A stretch of 64,000 bases of DNA from Aspidiotus rigidus (GCA_035079385.1 JAVHKY010000053.1:4340001-4404000); one strand, 5' to 3'; positions 12,901-25,168 are shown, numbered from the stretch's first letter. A program made the numbers and translations. The notes: generated by a model from the letters alone, not told the origin.

Positions 12901-13559
12901 ATGGGGTTCAATGTACATGCGCGCGCGCGGGCACGCGGAGAGAGGAAAAAAAAAATTTACAGATTATAATGTGTGTTAAAGATCGAAACATTTTAGCAAA
13001 ATATAATCTAGAGCAAAAGAGAAATGAACTTCGCAACTGAAATTCGGCGAACCTTCTTAATTTGCTGTATTCTTTTCTCTCTTTCTTCCGCAACTGATTA
13101 GATAATGGCTTAATGAATATCCCGGAAGCAATATAATACTGTCGATCACTTTATTTTTGCAGTACAGTTTTTATTAATGAATAGAGCGCGGTAGGTAGTT
13201 CAACAAACACTCGAAAATTTTAGAAATAGAGGTTACTAGACAATTGACTAGTTTACAATACCGCACAAATGATGAAGCAGATAATAAAAATCAAAAATTT
13301 CAAGGACCAGCAAATTCGCGATGATGAGGTTAAAAGCCGCAACAATTGTTTTCAATTGCGTCTGCCACGAGTTCGTAGTTCTCTCCTACTTTTTCATTAC
13401 GTTCCAGCCAACTCTTCCCTCTGTAATTAAGTTCTTCTTTGTTCCTAAGCTGAGATTTTTAGGACTTCCCGTCCTCTGTATCACTTAAAACAATACTTCT
13501 CCAGGTCTTGATAAAGTCACACTCTGACGATGTCATACCCTGCTAGAGCTTGGACGTCA
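9941..13559. other. no gene recognised
   Basis: This is AT-rich sequence. Overlapping open frames of 99-111 codons on both strands at 10663-11002 mirror each other and show no motif. A 75-codon frame at 11575-11802 looks protein-like in composition but is unidentified. I see no splice-linked series of exons. Confidence 0.4.
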
Positions 13560-14130
13560 TGTCCTATCGAGATTTAAGCCTCTCACACGTCAATGCCAAA
13601 TCCAACTGATGACGTCACACTTATACCCTGCATGAGCATGGAAGTTCTCATAACGTCACGATGAGTTGATATCTAGCCCCTTCTCCAGCTCTTAATTTTT
13701 GTAAATCCCTAAATTAGGTCACGGTCACTGATGACGTCTTATCTTACTGTTAGTAATTTCAACAGGGAATCAGTTTTATGGGGGGGGGGGGGGGTCGGGA
13801 AAAATGTGCACCATCCGCCGTCCTAAGATGACGTATATATCGCGGGGGTCGAAATTTCTCCAAAACCCAACTTGGGGGCAGGACCTGTGGCGTCACAGTT
13901 TGATGACGTCATAGGTAAGTTTTTTTGTCCAAGTCCCTCTCTCATCATATATGGCTTGGAGGTGAGGCTTGTGACGTCACAATCTGATGACGTCATAGAG
14001 TTTTTTCCAAGTTCCCCTCCTATATTATATAGGTTCAAAGTCCGGGTGTCCTTTTCAGATCCCACATGCCCCATAAAACAGGCTTCTATCACCCCTCGTT
14101 CAACTCCATTAAAGAACCTGTGAGTTTTTT
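13560..14130. repeat. TGACGTCA-rich repeat units (family A, inverted)
   Basis: Repeated units combine 'aagtccccctcctat-atatata', 'aaagtccgggtctgtgac', TGACGTCA palindromes and 'atctgatgacgtcata'. The block ends in 'cagatcccacatgcc' and 'cctcgttcaactcc-ttaaagaac'. The palindrome or a one-base variant occurs at about 13610, 13728, 13904, 13971 and 13987. A G15 run lies at 13780-13794. No coding sequence is supported. Confidence 0.65.
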
Positions 14131-16815
14131 GAAGACTCTCCTACTCTAAAGGAACTCAAGCCAAAAATCCTCCCCAACGACGTGAAAACCTCTTTCATCT
14201 TCTTTTATTTGAGTATCTTCTCGTCTATATTTAATTCGTAGCTCATAATTTCGCAATACCTCACACCAACAAGGACAATATTTATATGAATCGAAGCTCA
14301 TTTGCCCTCCTCAAGGGACTTCGATATCCCAGCTTGTGATATTAGTAAGTAGTTCCTCTTCTACGGGTTGAGCTTTAATCTTCTTTGTTTCTTCTTTATA
14401 AATGTTGAAAGTTGAAAGTAATTAAAGTCCGTTCTATTGAAATTTTTTTAAGTCGCTCTGCTTCCTCTCCACTTCTTCCCGAATCTTATGCATGTAGCTC
14501 AAAAATCAAAACTATGCCAAGTTTTATTCCTCGTACACTTGCCCTACCCGAAGGTAGAGTACATAAAAAAGCTTTTTTCAGCTAAATACGTACAATGTTT
14601 GAGAGTACCCCCCCCCCCCCCCTAAAGAAAAACTGAAAACAAAAAGACCAAAATTGGAGTGACCGCGAGCGAAGAGCATTCAAGAAGAAAAAAAAATTCA
14701 AATTGTGCATTTGAAGGATGAAATTGAAGAAAATGTTGACTGTAAGGTTGAATCCCTAATGTAATTCGAGTAATAAGTCTATAAGAAAATTGAGGATTCA
14801 AAAGAAATGTCGATTCCGTAGCGTCATCGTGGGTACATCTAAAGTCGAAAAGTACAAATAGCAGGTCATTCAAGAAGAAATTTCCCATAGAACGAGGAAC
14901 TAAAAGTCAATACCCTATTTTAAGCAGAACGGGTTTCTTCACTGAAGTCAGCTTGTCGACGTCAACAAACTCAATAAACTATTTTGATCGTTGGCACAGA
15001 ACCCTTATTGACTCATTAATAGCTGCAAATATATATTATAGAAATAAATTGTAAAAGCTAGGTAGGCTCTTCTCTATCTATCTTCTCCTGAAAATAAAAT
15101 GACAAAACCGAACATTCAACTCGAAAAAAATCAGCATACCGCGAGCATTTTGTTTCAGGTTGAATGGTAATTTTTATCGCAATTTTTAAGAGGTGAGTCA
15201 AAAACGACACCGAGGAGACAATCTTTTCAAAAAGTTGTGAGCGTAAGAAATTTCTTTAGTAAAACTCTCATTTTGTCGGAAAGTTCAGCTTCCTACATCT
15301 TGAAACGTGCGTATAATTTTTTTTTTTTTTTCATAATAATTCAGCCAGTTAGAAATAGTTCAGCGTTTGCTAGCGACGACGATTTCTTACTCAATTTTCG
15401 AACCTTGGCTTCATGATAACAGAATACTACAATTTTCGAGCTTTAAATCTGAGTCTATAGAAGCGTATTATAACCTCTGTGTATGGTCTTCATATTTGCC
15501 TATTCTTATCTGGTGTAAATTCACTACGTGAAATTAAATGAAGTCAAAACACACCGACGAGATAAAAAAACCGAATAGATTATCATACAGCGCGTAGCGC
15601 TCATTTGAACCACATCTCTAATTTATCTTCTTCTCTAATCCACGCAGAAATAAATTTGTAATTCTGTTCGCTTCGAAATTCTATCGAAAGAATACACATT
15701 ACACGCATACTGAAACAAGATAACGACTCGTTTTATTCCTTCCTTTTGATGCGATTTGCAAAATTATAAGAGGGACGAGAGGAGAGGCCCGAGAGAAGTA
15801 GTAGAGAAGGAAGAAAATGCGAAAGAAGCATAACGAAATGAAGAGAAAATGAAAAGATAGTAGAACTTGAATGACTGCACATATCTAACAAGCTAGAGGA
15901 ATAACTGATTGATTTTTCGCCGTGCTCGGCAACACGTGCCCTACAAAACCTCTGGATCGGATACAGGGAAAGGGTTACAGACACCATCTTCGTCAACTTC
16001 CGACACATCAAAGTCTCTAAAGTAGGTCATGGGAACTACAATCTTTGGGAGATGGTGGACATTTTTCCGAAAAAGACCCCCATAAGACAGGTTCCGCTTT
16101 GAAGCTAGTCACGTTACGTGGCTTCTTGAACGGACAACAACAATATTTAGAAGGAAGAAAGAAACAAGAGTGATACGAGGGTAGAATCTTGAGGCACGAA
16201 AGGGAAATAGATAGACTTGAGTGAGACAGATGAGAGGGCCTTTCAAGCCCAATCCAAAATATTTCCTGTCTGCGACAGCGAAACTTCACAATTTCACACC
16301 ATCTAATCCTCTGCCGGATGTCTTGGTTTCACCTTCGACTCCAAAACCTCCTAGACCGTCCCACATCAAAATGCCTGAATTCCTTGAAGTTCTCAAATAC
16401 CTATCTGTAATCTCGAACTTTTCTACGATAGTCTAACACGTTCCCAACTTGATAACGGTACTCCAATTTACACCCACTCTAAGAGAGCAACCTGAAATTG
16501 ATAAACTCCATTCAATCTTCGGGACTCGACAAGCCGTTGACGCACCACGCACCAGTCTTTCAGTCAGTTTATGCGCTGAGGGGAGTATTCTCCTCTCCGA
16601 TACCGCGCTTCATCACTCATTGTTGATCTTCTGGCCTCAACAAACCAATACCTCATCTTCCAGCTCGCCCTTCTGTAGGTTCAATCCCATCTTGGCACTT
16701 GACTCAAACTTAGATCCTTACTACTCATTTTTTCATCCCCTCCCACATGATTGGATAGTTATGACACCAAAACTCGATCAACCTCCGAAAAATATCCAAT
16801 TCACTCCTCCCAGTG
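14131..16815. other. no gene recognised
   Basis: The sequence holds a C15 run at 14608-14622 and a T-rich run near 15320. A segment near 16640-16740 matches repeat family B (22300-22880) in reverse orientation: 'cccatcttggcacttgactcaaactta'. The open frame 16449-16823 crosses that repeat, so I do not call it a gene. Confidence 0.4.
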
Positions 16816-17345
16816 ATGTCTAAGCTATTTGAGAAACTGTACACCTTGCGCCTCATGAGAACTATCGAAGATAAACAACTGATTCTCAACCACCAATAAT
16901 TGGGGTTCAGAGCCAAGCACTTTACTGTGGAACAAGTACACCGAGTCGGTCAAAGGTTTGTCTTTTTGTTTTCCTAAATGTTAGGCACGCTTTTGACAGA
17001 GCCTGGGTACCAGGGCTTTTGCACAAGTGTAGTCAACATTCTTGGCACTGCGCAAGTACAGATCCTAACGTCCAACCTCAGTAACAGGAGATGCCAACTC
17101 CATGACCAAACGGTCGCAGCAGTAGTACGACAGGGTGGCGTATTTTGTCCTCCGTTGTACCTTCTTTACACCGTTGATATTCCGGTATAAAATAACAGCA
17201 CTCTCGCCACTTTTGTCGATGATATTGCAGTCCTCTTACCAACCAGCAGACTACAAGCAGCAGTCACTGAAATAGTCGACTGGGCCACCAGATGGAAAAT
17301 CAAGATAAACTCAGGGGAAGACAGTGTGAGTGGACTTTGAACTCC
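16816..17345 (+). mobile_element. Jockey-like LINE reverse transcriptase remnant
   Basis: In one frame, interrupted by stops, the order of reverse-transcriptase blocks is legible: SKLFEKLYTLRLMRTI, then LGFRAKHFTVEQVHRV, then a shorter middle part, then the 'PP-LYLLYTVDIPV' block. ATFVDDIAVL follows (the catalytic F/Y-x-DD box), then WATRWKIKINSGED. This order matches Jockey-clade elements. Several in-frame stops, for example after NHQ and after VDIPV, show it is dead. Its RNase H part appears at 18097 after an intervening repeat block. Confidence 0.8.
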
Positions 17346-17439
17346 GTGCTCATGGACCCAACAATCTTCAATAATGAGCCTATCTAGCTGGCTAAAAACA
17401 CTCGTTATTCAAGTTTACATCCGTCCGACCCGCCGGCAA

Positions 17440-18090
17440 CCTCAAGGTCGCATCATATATAGCATGGAAGTCAAAAATTTTTCCAAGTCCACCTCCTATC
17501 ATATATATGTAGTTCCAAAGTCCGGGTCTGTAACGACACAATTTGATGACGTCATAAATCAAGTGTTTCAAAGTCACCCTCCTATTATATACAGCTCTAA
17601 TGTCCGGGCTTGTGAAGTTACAATCTGATGACGTCATAGATTTGGTACGTCAACCTTTTTCAGATCCCACGTGCCTCATAAAACAGGTTCCCCGCCATGC
17701 CTCGTTCAACTCCGTTAAAGAACTCGTGAGTTTTTCCAAGTCCCCCTCCTATCATATATAGTTTAAAAGTCGGGTCTGTGACATCACAATCTGATGACGT
17801 TATAGATAAGCTTTTTCTTAGCCTCCCTCCTCTTGTATATGGCTTCAAAGTGCGGGCTTATGTCGTCACAACTTGATGACATCATAGGTCAGCCTTGTGA
17901 CGTCACAACCTGGTGACCTCGTGGATCAGTTTTCTGAAGTCCCAATTTTCTCGTATCATACGAGTTTCTAAGTCCCTCTCCTATAATATATAGCTTGGAG
18001 ATCATATCCTATATAGCTTGGAGGTATTTTTCAGATCCCATTAAGTACTCCATAAAATAGGTTCCTTGCCACTCCTCGTTCAACACCGTT
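17440..18090. repeat. TGACGTCA-rich repeat array inside the LINE remnant
   Basis: At least four successive degenerate units of roughly 100-130 bp carry 'ccaagtccccctcctatcatatata', 'aaagtccgggtctgtgac' and 'acaatctgatgacgtcataga'. Two copies of the end block 'cagatcccacgtgcc...cctcgttcaactccgttaaagaac' occur, near 17660-17725 and 18030-18100. The array separates the reverse transcriptase and RNase H parts of a Jockey-like LINE, so it most likely inserted there. Confidence 0.65.
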
Positions 18091-18096
18091 AAAGAA

Positions 18097-18690
18097 CCCG
18101 TGAATTCTTTACTACACACGGACGGATCTAAATATGTACCAAGAACCGGATATGAAGTCTCGTTCACTCTTCTTGGTTGCTATCTGAGACCCTCATCCTA
18201 TAAATCCTATATCGTACAACGAATACGCATTCTGATATACTCGGTAAGCTCTTCTTCATCCTCCATCTTCTTTCCATGGATACCAGGACACATCGAGTTC
18301 AAGGAACATGACGAAGTGGACCTTGCTGCAAAGCAATCACCGCATTCATCTTCCATCTCCCTCTTGAATGATCATTCGCTCCTCTTGGAATGATTTCTGG
18401 TCTTCCTCTTCCTCCAATAAACCTCGATCTATTACAAAAGCTCAAATTCTTTTGTTTACATCAAACCACCCTTTCTTGACACGAAGAAATTATCCTAACT
18501 CGCCCCTTTCTCTTACCCTCTTCATGCCTATTTACTGCAATACGGACGATCTCCCCTCTTGCTCAGCTCTCGAAAACATTTGTTTTCACCATTGCGTCTC
18601 TCCATGCATCACAAACTCCTCAAAAAATCATAAGAAAACCATCAGCACGATGATCACTCCAAGCTGGGGAACGATAATCCGTATTTGAAT
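18097..18690 (+). mobile_element. Jockey-like LINE RNase H and C-terminal remnant
   Basis: The frame starting at 18100 contains LLHTDGSK, the first RNase H aspartate block, and later FFPWIPGHIEFKEHDEVDLA, the 'WVPGH-GI-GNE--D-AAK' block. A shifted frame at 18390-18640 continues with WSSSSSNKPRSI and a Cys/His-containing stretch, as expected for the region after RNase H. It is broken by a frameshift near 18390. Confidence 0.75.
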
Positions 18691-20185
18691 TTTTTTCGAA
18701 CGACGATCAATTGACGTACATTTTTCTCAAGTGTATTCTGTGGATCCATTCTTGGGCGGGCTCCCGATATGACGATTTCATTCGGAAAGAGGGGTATGTA
18801 CGAGATCAAAAAGCACAATCCAGTATCCCCACTTTGACGACGTATAGCGGATTCGTCACGATAGAAGGAAAACTTTTCCATCTCGCAACAAATAACAGCT
18901 TGTACGTCACTCATTGAAATTGCGCAAGAACAAGAACTTCTAATTGATAACGACTGATATTCCGTCTGTCCTTCTATAGACTGCATAATTACGTTACGTA
19001 CGTACGTTTCTAAAAAATCATTTTCGCGAAGCAACGACTGTAAAAGTTCTCTACTCTAAAATTTCGTGTTCGTAGCACGCTTTTGTAGCCTCCCTCTCCT
19101 CTCCCCTCCCAACCCTCAAACTACACGTATAATTTACTTATGCGAAAACTAATACCGGCTGAGGATTTGACCGCGAATCTTCGGCGAGAAAAATGTACAA
19201 CATGTGCGTTCTGTATGTGTGTTGTGTATATTTCGCGCGATAAAAAAGTATGAAATGAAAAAGAAAGAGAGGAAAATAAAAAAAAAAATACACCTAAGGA
19301 AGGTAATCCAGCTAAACCAAGTGTGCGTAAGGTCAAGTTAGCGACTGTCGGATTTATGTGTGCGTACGTGTACCTACGTATAGAATACAATTACGTACAC
19401 AACGCGCGGCGCACAATATAAATATACACAAGAGGGGTGGTAAGAAGGTTGTTGCCAAGAGAAATAGGTCATGGGCAAGCAAGCTCCGGCTGAAATCAAC
19501 CCACGCAACTGAAATGTTCGTCTCATTGTCAATGCAACTCGAAACTAGATGACTTTGAAATAACCAGTACCTCAGATACGGTATACGTACACACGTAATA
19601 TATAAATATATTATACGTATTGTCTCTCTCCTTCTCGTACACACGGCCTATGCGCCGTCTAACATATGTTTTGCCGAAAAAACCTCGTATTTACATTCCT
19701 CGAAAAGTATTTACAATATTTTTACATTTTATTTTCCGGCATCCTTTAGTACGTACGAGTATTATATTTTCTTTCTCGTCGTTATTCGTTCAACTGGTTT
19801 GCAGTTCGAAATTTGAAAGGTAAAGCGACGTAGAATTTTCACCAAGGTGAAAGACGCTCGTCGCAGAAGGTTCCGTATTTTTGTACGTACAGAGTTTTTC
19901 AATACGCTGCAGACGCGGTGGTTCACTTCCGAGTTTACGGACCGTGCGTCTAACAATCGATTTAAATTGCGAGAATCGAATTCGAAAAGCTTCCCACACC
20001 AGCGCCCTTACAGCATCACATCATCGACCGTGGTCATTGAATCATTTGTAAACGGTTTCCGCAATCCAAAGGAAAATTTTCAAGTCGTTTCATGTACAAT
20101 CGAGGCTCTCATATTCTATTTCATGACTGAAATTTGTTCGCAAATAGAAAGTATAAGACTAACAGCATTTTGCACCAGTTGATTT
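18691..20185. other. no gene recognised
   Basis: Overlapping frames of 60-126 codons occur on both strands, none with a motif I recognise. A short ACGTACGT-rich palindromic stretch lies near 18990-19000. Confidence 0.4.
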
Positions 20186-21070
20186 CCTGATGGCAGGTGA
20201 AAAAGGCGGGCAGGGTAGTGACCTACCTGAGCCACCTAATGCCGAACCTAGGAGGGCCGAGAGAAGCAAGAAGAAGGATCATTGTCGATCCTCCTATATG
20301 CTACTCCAGTATAAGCCGACTCCATGGAGGTAGCCTACAGTTGAAAAAGATCCAACGAAGGCTGAGGTGTGTTAGTGTCTACGCACAGTCTCGACAAATG
20401 CTCTTTGCGTATTGGCACATTCGCCACTAATCGAGCTCCTTGATGAGGAGAGAGAACTCAAGAGGCTTACGGGTCAAGAACGAGGCTAGGCACTCCTTGC
20501 TAGCAAAAATTCTTTACAGTGAGCTAGGAAAACGGAAGACCAGTGTGTAAAATACGCGACCTTGATCAGTCGATAAACCAAGACTGTGTTCAGCTGAACT
20601 TTCACCCGACGCGGGTGTTGAGCGGCCATAGCGGCTTCAATAAGTACCTTGAGCAGGGAATGTGTTTGCATTGTCGAGGCGTGAGCCGGGCAAGCTCAGC
20701 CAATAAGTGCAACAGATTAGGGTCGATGAAACGCTACATCCGAGTATCCTGCTAGCCACCACTCATGGAACCAGGTGTCTGCGTTAGCAGTCACAGTCAT
20801 AAAGAAGAAGGTGAACATAGAATGGAATAGTCAAATGCAGAGCCACGCTATGATTTACTCAACACCTGTGTACCATTAATGTAATTTTATTTCATTTATT
20901 TATTATAAATTTTGAACAACCTATGTACCATTCACAAATGGACGACACTTTGCAGGAAAGAGACCAGGCATAGGGGCATGAAGACAGAAAAAGAAGAGCC
21001 TCTAACAGCAATTTAGCTTCAAGTTGGGTCTGGTAAGGGTGTTAAAATTTAGCATACATTTAATCGCACG
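20186..21070 (+). mobile_element. degraded R1/Jockey-like LINE copy
   Basis: This is the best-preserved copy of the family also seen at 1230-2600 and 33695-34350. It reads VVTYLSHLMPNLGGPREARR at 20215-20275, then LKKIQRRLR and a C-terminal stretch. In another frame it reads QLNFHPTRVLSGHSGFNKYL at 20600-20655, the block before the CCHC finger. The 3' tail follows from about 20760 ('atgcagagccacgctatg', 'tttgcaggaaagagaccaggca'). Frames shift at least twice, so it is not functional. Confidence 0.75.
20869..20932. repeat. small insertion flanked by a 9-bp direct repeat
   Basis: The other LINE tails have one TGTACCATT here. This copy has it twice, at 20869-20877 and 20924-20932, around 46 bp of AT-rich sequence. 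That fits a small insertion with target duplication, or a local duplication event. Confidence 0.6.
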
Positions 21071-21778
21071 TCTCGAAAAACGAAATTGCTCGCCTACCGA
21101 TAACACGGCAAGGAAACAAAATTGACACGCCTATGAAATGTATTACACGGATAAAAAAAAACTTCATAGCCTACGAGCTACATTCACTACACAAGAGACG
21201 TTGACACTTTTGTTTTATTGTAATAGTAACGCTTGCTTCGCTTTGAAGGGGCGGCCGCGCATGGGGATGTTTTTAGCTCCCTGGGGGACGGTACAAAGTT
21301 TCCATCGAATTTGCATGCCAATACCGTGTTTGCACGGTGAGTGTTTCAAGAAGAACGTTCACACTCGTTGAGGAACGCGGGCACCCTTGTGCGCCACATG
21401 CTGCAATGTTCCCGCTTGAACATATCAAAAGATGTCCATTTACCTTCGAGTTTCATACATTGTTTCGTTAATCGGACGGTGAGTGGCTTACTGAGATTTG
21501 AAGATCCGACGAAGTACGACGACCCCTCCTCGTCATCATCCATTCGGAATGTTCAAGAGAGCCCAAAGGTACGACATTGTCCACATGCTCAGGAGCACGG
21601 AAGGAGTTTCCGCAAATGGTACAACATTCACGCACGCCGGATCATGGCTGTTGGATCAGTTCCTTACCACCTTGTATACTTTCACAACAAGTTACCATCC
21701 TTGCATCCTCACAATAATTTTTTTTTTCTAATTTTTATTCGAACTGTCTATAGGACATCCACAAATGAGTGTTGAACC
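21071..21778. other. no gene recognised; possible LINE C-terminus
   Basis: The 144-codon frame 21341-21775 contains VRHMLQCSRLNISKD, which loosely resembles the 'H-L--CP-(F/Y)---R' ending of LINE polyproteins. The match is too weak to call. A GC-rich spot with GCGGCCGC lies near 21252. Confidence 0.3.
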
Positions 21779-22125
21779 AAAAACACTCGGAATCCATCGA
21801 AACAAACAAATAGACAAAGTAAGTAGTGCACACATCCTCTAATAAGTTTGCACTCAAGACCAAAAACACTAGAAATCCTCTAAAACAAACAAATACACCA
21901 AGTGAGTAGAGCACATATCCTTATATAAGTTGTGCACTCAAGATCCAAAACACCAGAAATCCTATGAAACGGACAATTACACTGGAAAACTACATCAAGT
22001 AAGTAGTGCACACATCTTGATACAAGTTGTGCACACAAAATCAAAATACTCAAAATCCATTGAAGCGGACAAATACACCACGTACATAAGTGGTGCACAT
22101 ATTCCCATATAGTACACACATGAGG
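21779..22125. repeat. tandem repeat, about 83-bp period, four copies
   Basis: Each unit reads roughly 'aaaacactcgaaatcc', 'gaaacaaacaaatacacc', 'agtaagtagtgcacacatcc' and 'ataagttgtgcactcaagacc'. The unit marker 'cact/cacc/tact' recurs at 21784, 21867, 21951 and 22047, spacings of 83, 84 and 96 bp. The last spacing includes a small insertion. Units differ by roughly 10-20%. The unit contains GTGCAC and a poly-purine stretch. No coding frame is consistent across units. Confidence 0.85.
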
Positions 22126-22299
22126 ACATATAGAACAATGAGCGCGCGTGCATTTATGGCGTTCGTCATGGTTTTAATGTCGTGTCAGTTTTTTTCCATG
22201 GCGGGAGGGGAACTGACGGTCAATATGATTTTATGAGGCGTGCACTTATATATTTCCCTTAAAATTTGCGTGCCTAAGGGTATTGCAGTTAGGGGGTTT

Positions 22300-22880
22300 C
22301 GACGAGGGGATTCTTCCAACACTACAATTATACACAAAAGGGTCGATACCGGCGTTTCAGGAAACAAAATTAATGCATACGCAACCCACACCCACCCCAC
22401 TGCGATCTTAGGGATAGGAGTTGAACAAGAAGAAGTGGATAAAAAAATAGGAAGCAAGGGTCGAAGTTTGAGTCGAGTGCCAAGGTGACGGCAGAAGAAC
22501 AGCGAACGGCAGACCTTACCTCCCTTACAAAATAGTGTTGAAGTTCGCGGCAGTTTGGAGGTTGCCAAGATGAGATAGGTTTCGCCGTGGAGATTTTTCC
22601 AACCGAAGTTATACTTGAAAGATTCAATACCGGTTTTGGAGGAAACAGAATTGTTTCATACCCAAACCACCGTCACACCACTAGAGAGGACGGGTGGCTG
22701 CACATGTGACACAAGCGACCTTAGGGATTGAGGTTAGCCAAGCAGAAGTGGAGGAAAAAATACGAAGTACGCCTCTAAGTTTGAGTCGAGTGCCAAGATG
22801 GGATTGAAGCGATAGAAGAACGGCAAACGACGGGGCTTTTCCTCAGAACGCCTTCTCATAAAGCAGGTTCCCTGAAAAAC
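22300..22880. repeat. repeat family B, about 290-bp tandem duplication
   Basis: Two copies lie in direct order. 'gtcgataccggcgtttcaggaaacaaaatt' near 22340 pairs with 'ttcaataccggttttggaggaaacagaatt' near 22621. 'aagtttgagtcgagtgccaag' near 22465 pairs with the identical words near 22777. A third copy in reverse orientation lies near 16640-16740. The 127-codon minus-strand frame at 22185-22568 lies inside the repeat and has no motif. Confidence 0.7.
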
Positions 22881-25168
22881 GGAAATTTCCTTCTCTGCCC
22901 TCTAAGACGCTCCTGATTTCGCTTCACCAGACAGCCAATGTGACATACGTATTGAATGTATACTAGAATTGTGTCAAATCGGTTTAAAATGGTCCACATT
23001 TACAAAGAGAACTGAAGAAAGTCGAAGAATCGAACGAGGGGGAAGACCTTCCGAGAAAATAGTAATAAATGAGCAGAATCGAAGACACATGAAAATAGAA
23101 AAAGACTGACATGCAAGAGCACGAAAAAAACAAAATTTATATTCATGAACATAGAGGAAATCAACGAAGTAACGAGTGGGGGCGTCCGGAAAAATGAAAA
23201 TTGAATGAATAATAGCTGAAAAAGATTTTCATCGAGGGAAAAAGTGAGAAAGAATTACAAAGGATATACATACAGAATAAAGCATGTAGGAGGAAGAAGT
23301 AATTCATGTTGGTATAGAATTACTAAATCACAATGATCTAGTAGGTGAAGCTCCAAACGAGAATGGTATGACTTCAAAATAAAGCATCATGTCAGTAAAA
23401 GTAAATGAAATTTAATACTTAGATCCTTTATTTAGGAAACTTATTTTATGATCGATGGTAATAACGAAACTCTTCTCTTTCGTCGAATACGTCATCATTT
23501 ACTCACAAGAAACTCGAATTCAGGAATGTTTGACGTCATCGATTAAAAGTTATTGCTGGTTTCTTTTTCATTGTTAGAGCGTAATCTAAGTAATGACATC
23601 AATTTGTCTCGAGTAGTTGCTGGAAAATAGATTTTGCTTCATAAAAGGTGTGGGAAGAGATGTCGCGAGTCAAGTTTTCAAGCTTCATCAACAAATCAGG
23701 AAAAGGTGACGAAAATGATGAAAAAGACACGAAAGAAGGTACCACCGGAAAAAAAGTTTTTCCATACGACGATATTCGCCGAAGTTCATTTATTACGCGA
23801 GAGTGTGAAATTAAATGAAGTGAAACAATTCTAAAAACCTGAACCCCTAAAACTCTTTATCTAATCGTCTGTTTCAATCAACGATAGGACCGATGGCGAG
23901 GGACAAATTCTCAATAGACTTGGATAATAGCACCATAAAAAAGATAGAGGCTGGATGTCCACTTTTTCAATCTCGATCTCAACTAGCGAAATTAGTTTTA
24001 AACGTAAATTTTCGACTCTCACATGAAATTGGAATCCGTAGGTAGATGATGAAGAAGATAAGGTACTAAGCTTACAAGAAACTTATCCGAGTTAGAAAGA
24101 AGTTTCTTGACTACTAATCGCTAATGAGTAACAAGGACTATGGTAGATAGGTACCATATGGAAGAGAGAAAAAAATTGTAACAAACGTTCGTACGATTAT
24201 CGAGTCGTAGTAAGGCGGCAAAAATTCAAACAAAAGACATATTTCAAAGTCTAACGCTAGAATACATAGTTGATAATTTCAAACACATTTTTCACGTTAC
24301 AAAATAATTTTTTTTTTTTTTTTCTTGAGGAAACCGCTTTCCTTTTACTAATTTCGTCCCATAAAAACCGACCATCAAGTCACCCTCGAACACCACATTT
24401 GTTCGTCAGTGAAAATATGAACAGGAAAGCTAAATTTACCCAAGATTTGGCAATGAAAGAAGTCTGTAGATTTTCATGATGAAATTTCATTTTAAAGTGT
24501 TTCATTATGATTTCGCGATCACAAATATGGAAGCTTGAATTTTTCTCAATTCTGATAGTCATAATTGGAAAATAAAGCATTGTTGTAACACCAAGAGGGC
24601 GTTTTTACCTACTCATAATTCATTAATCATATTCAGGTGATACGTAAGTCAAGTGGGATCGGGGTCGAGTCTCTCCTCTTCCACTATTTTCAGGTCGTGT
24701 ATCGAGAAAGTCCATAATCAGGGTCAGGTCGAGATCATTGAGATTACTGCGTGGAAACAGAGCGTCCCCTCTTTGATTTTCTCCCTAGATCTCTTAGTTT
24801 AGCGTGATGTATACTCGTATTTGTTTGGCCTATATGACGTCATCAGATGTCCGTGCCTAGAATTCTTCTGAATTTTAGTTTACCTCGGGTGCTTATGAAG
24901 GCTTCCTGGTCTATGTACAGCACGGTATTCTAGGAACTAGGTCATGAATTGGCTTAAAATTCGATATTTTTCCAAGTGGACGCCTGGATACCATCCAGGA
25001 CAGTAGGTCGAAGCGTTAAGATCTTTCCAAATTTAAAAGTCATCCTCGTACGAGTGCCCAAACGCATATAGAAGGGTTGAAAGTGACTTCAATCGCAGTA
25101 GACTGAATTTGATGACACGAAAACCGGAAAAAATGGGAGGGGAAGGCCGAAGCTATGTCCTCGGCGGT
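22881..25168. other. no gene recognised
   Basis: The sequence is AT-rich. Only short unsupported frames, a T-rich run near 24310 and a lone TGACGTCA near 24836 were seen. Confidence 0.4.

Noticed and set aside
13780..14622. G15 run at 13780 and C15 run at 14608 as ends of one 840-bp hAT-like element
   Set aside because: The sequences beside the runs match only loosely (tcagtttt) and no target duplication was seen.
21341..21775. 144-codon plus-strand frame
   Set aside because: A weak resemblance to a LINE C-terminus only; no conserved Cys/His spacing could be confirmed.
21779..22125. Possible CRISPR-like array
   Set aside because: The whole 83-bp unit repeats and diverges evenly; there are no short exact repeats with unique spacers, and the genome is eukaryotic.
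22185..22568. 127-codon minus-strand frame
   Set aside because: It lies inside repeat family B and is not kept open in the second repeat copy.
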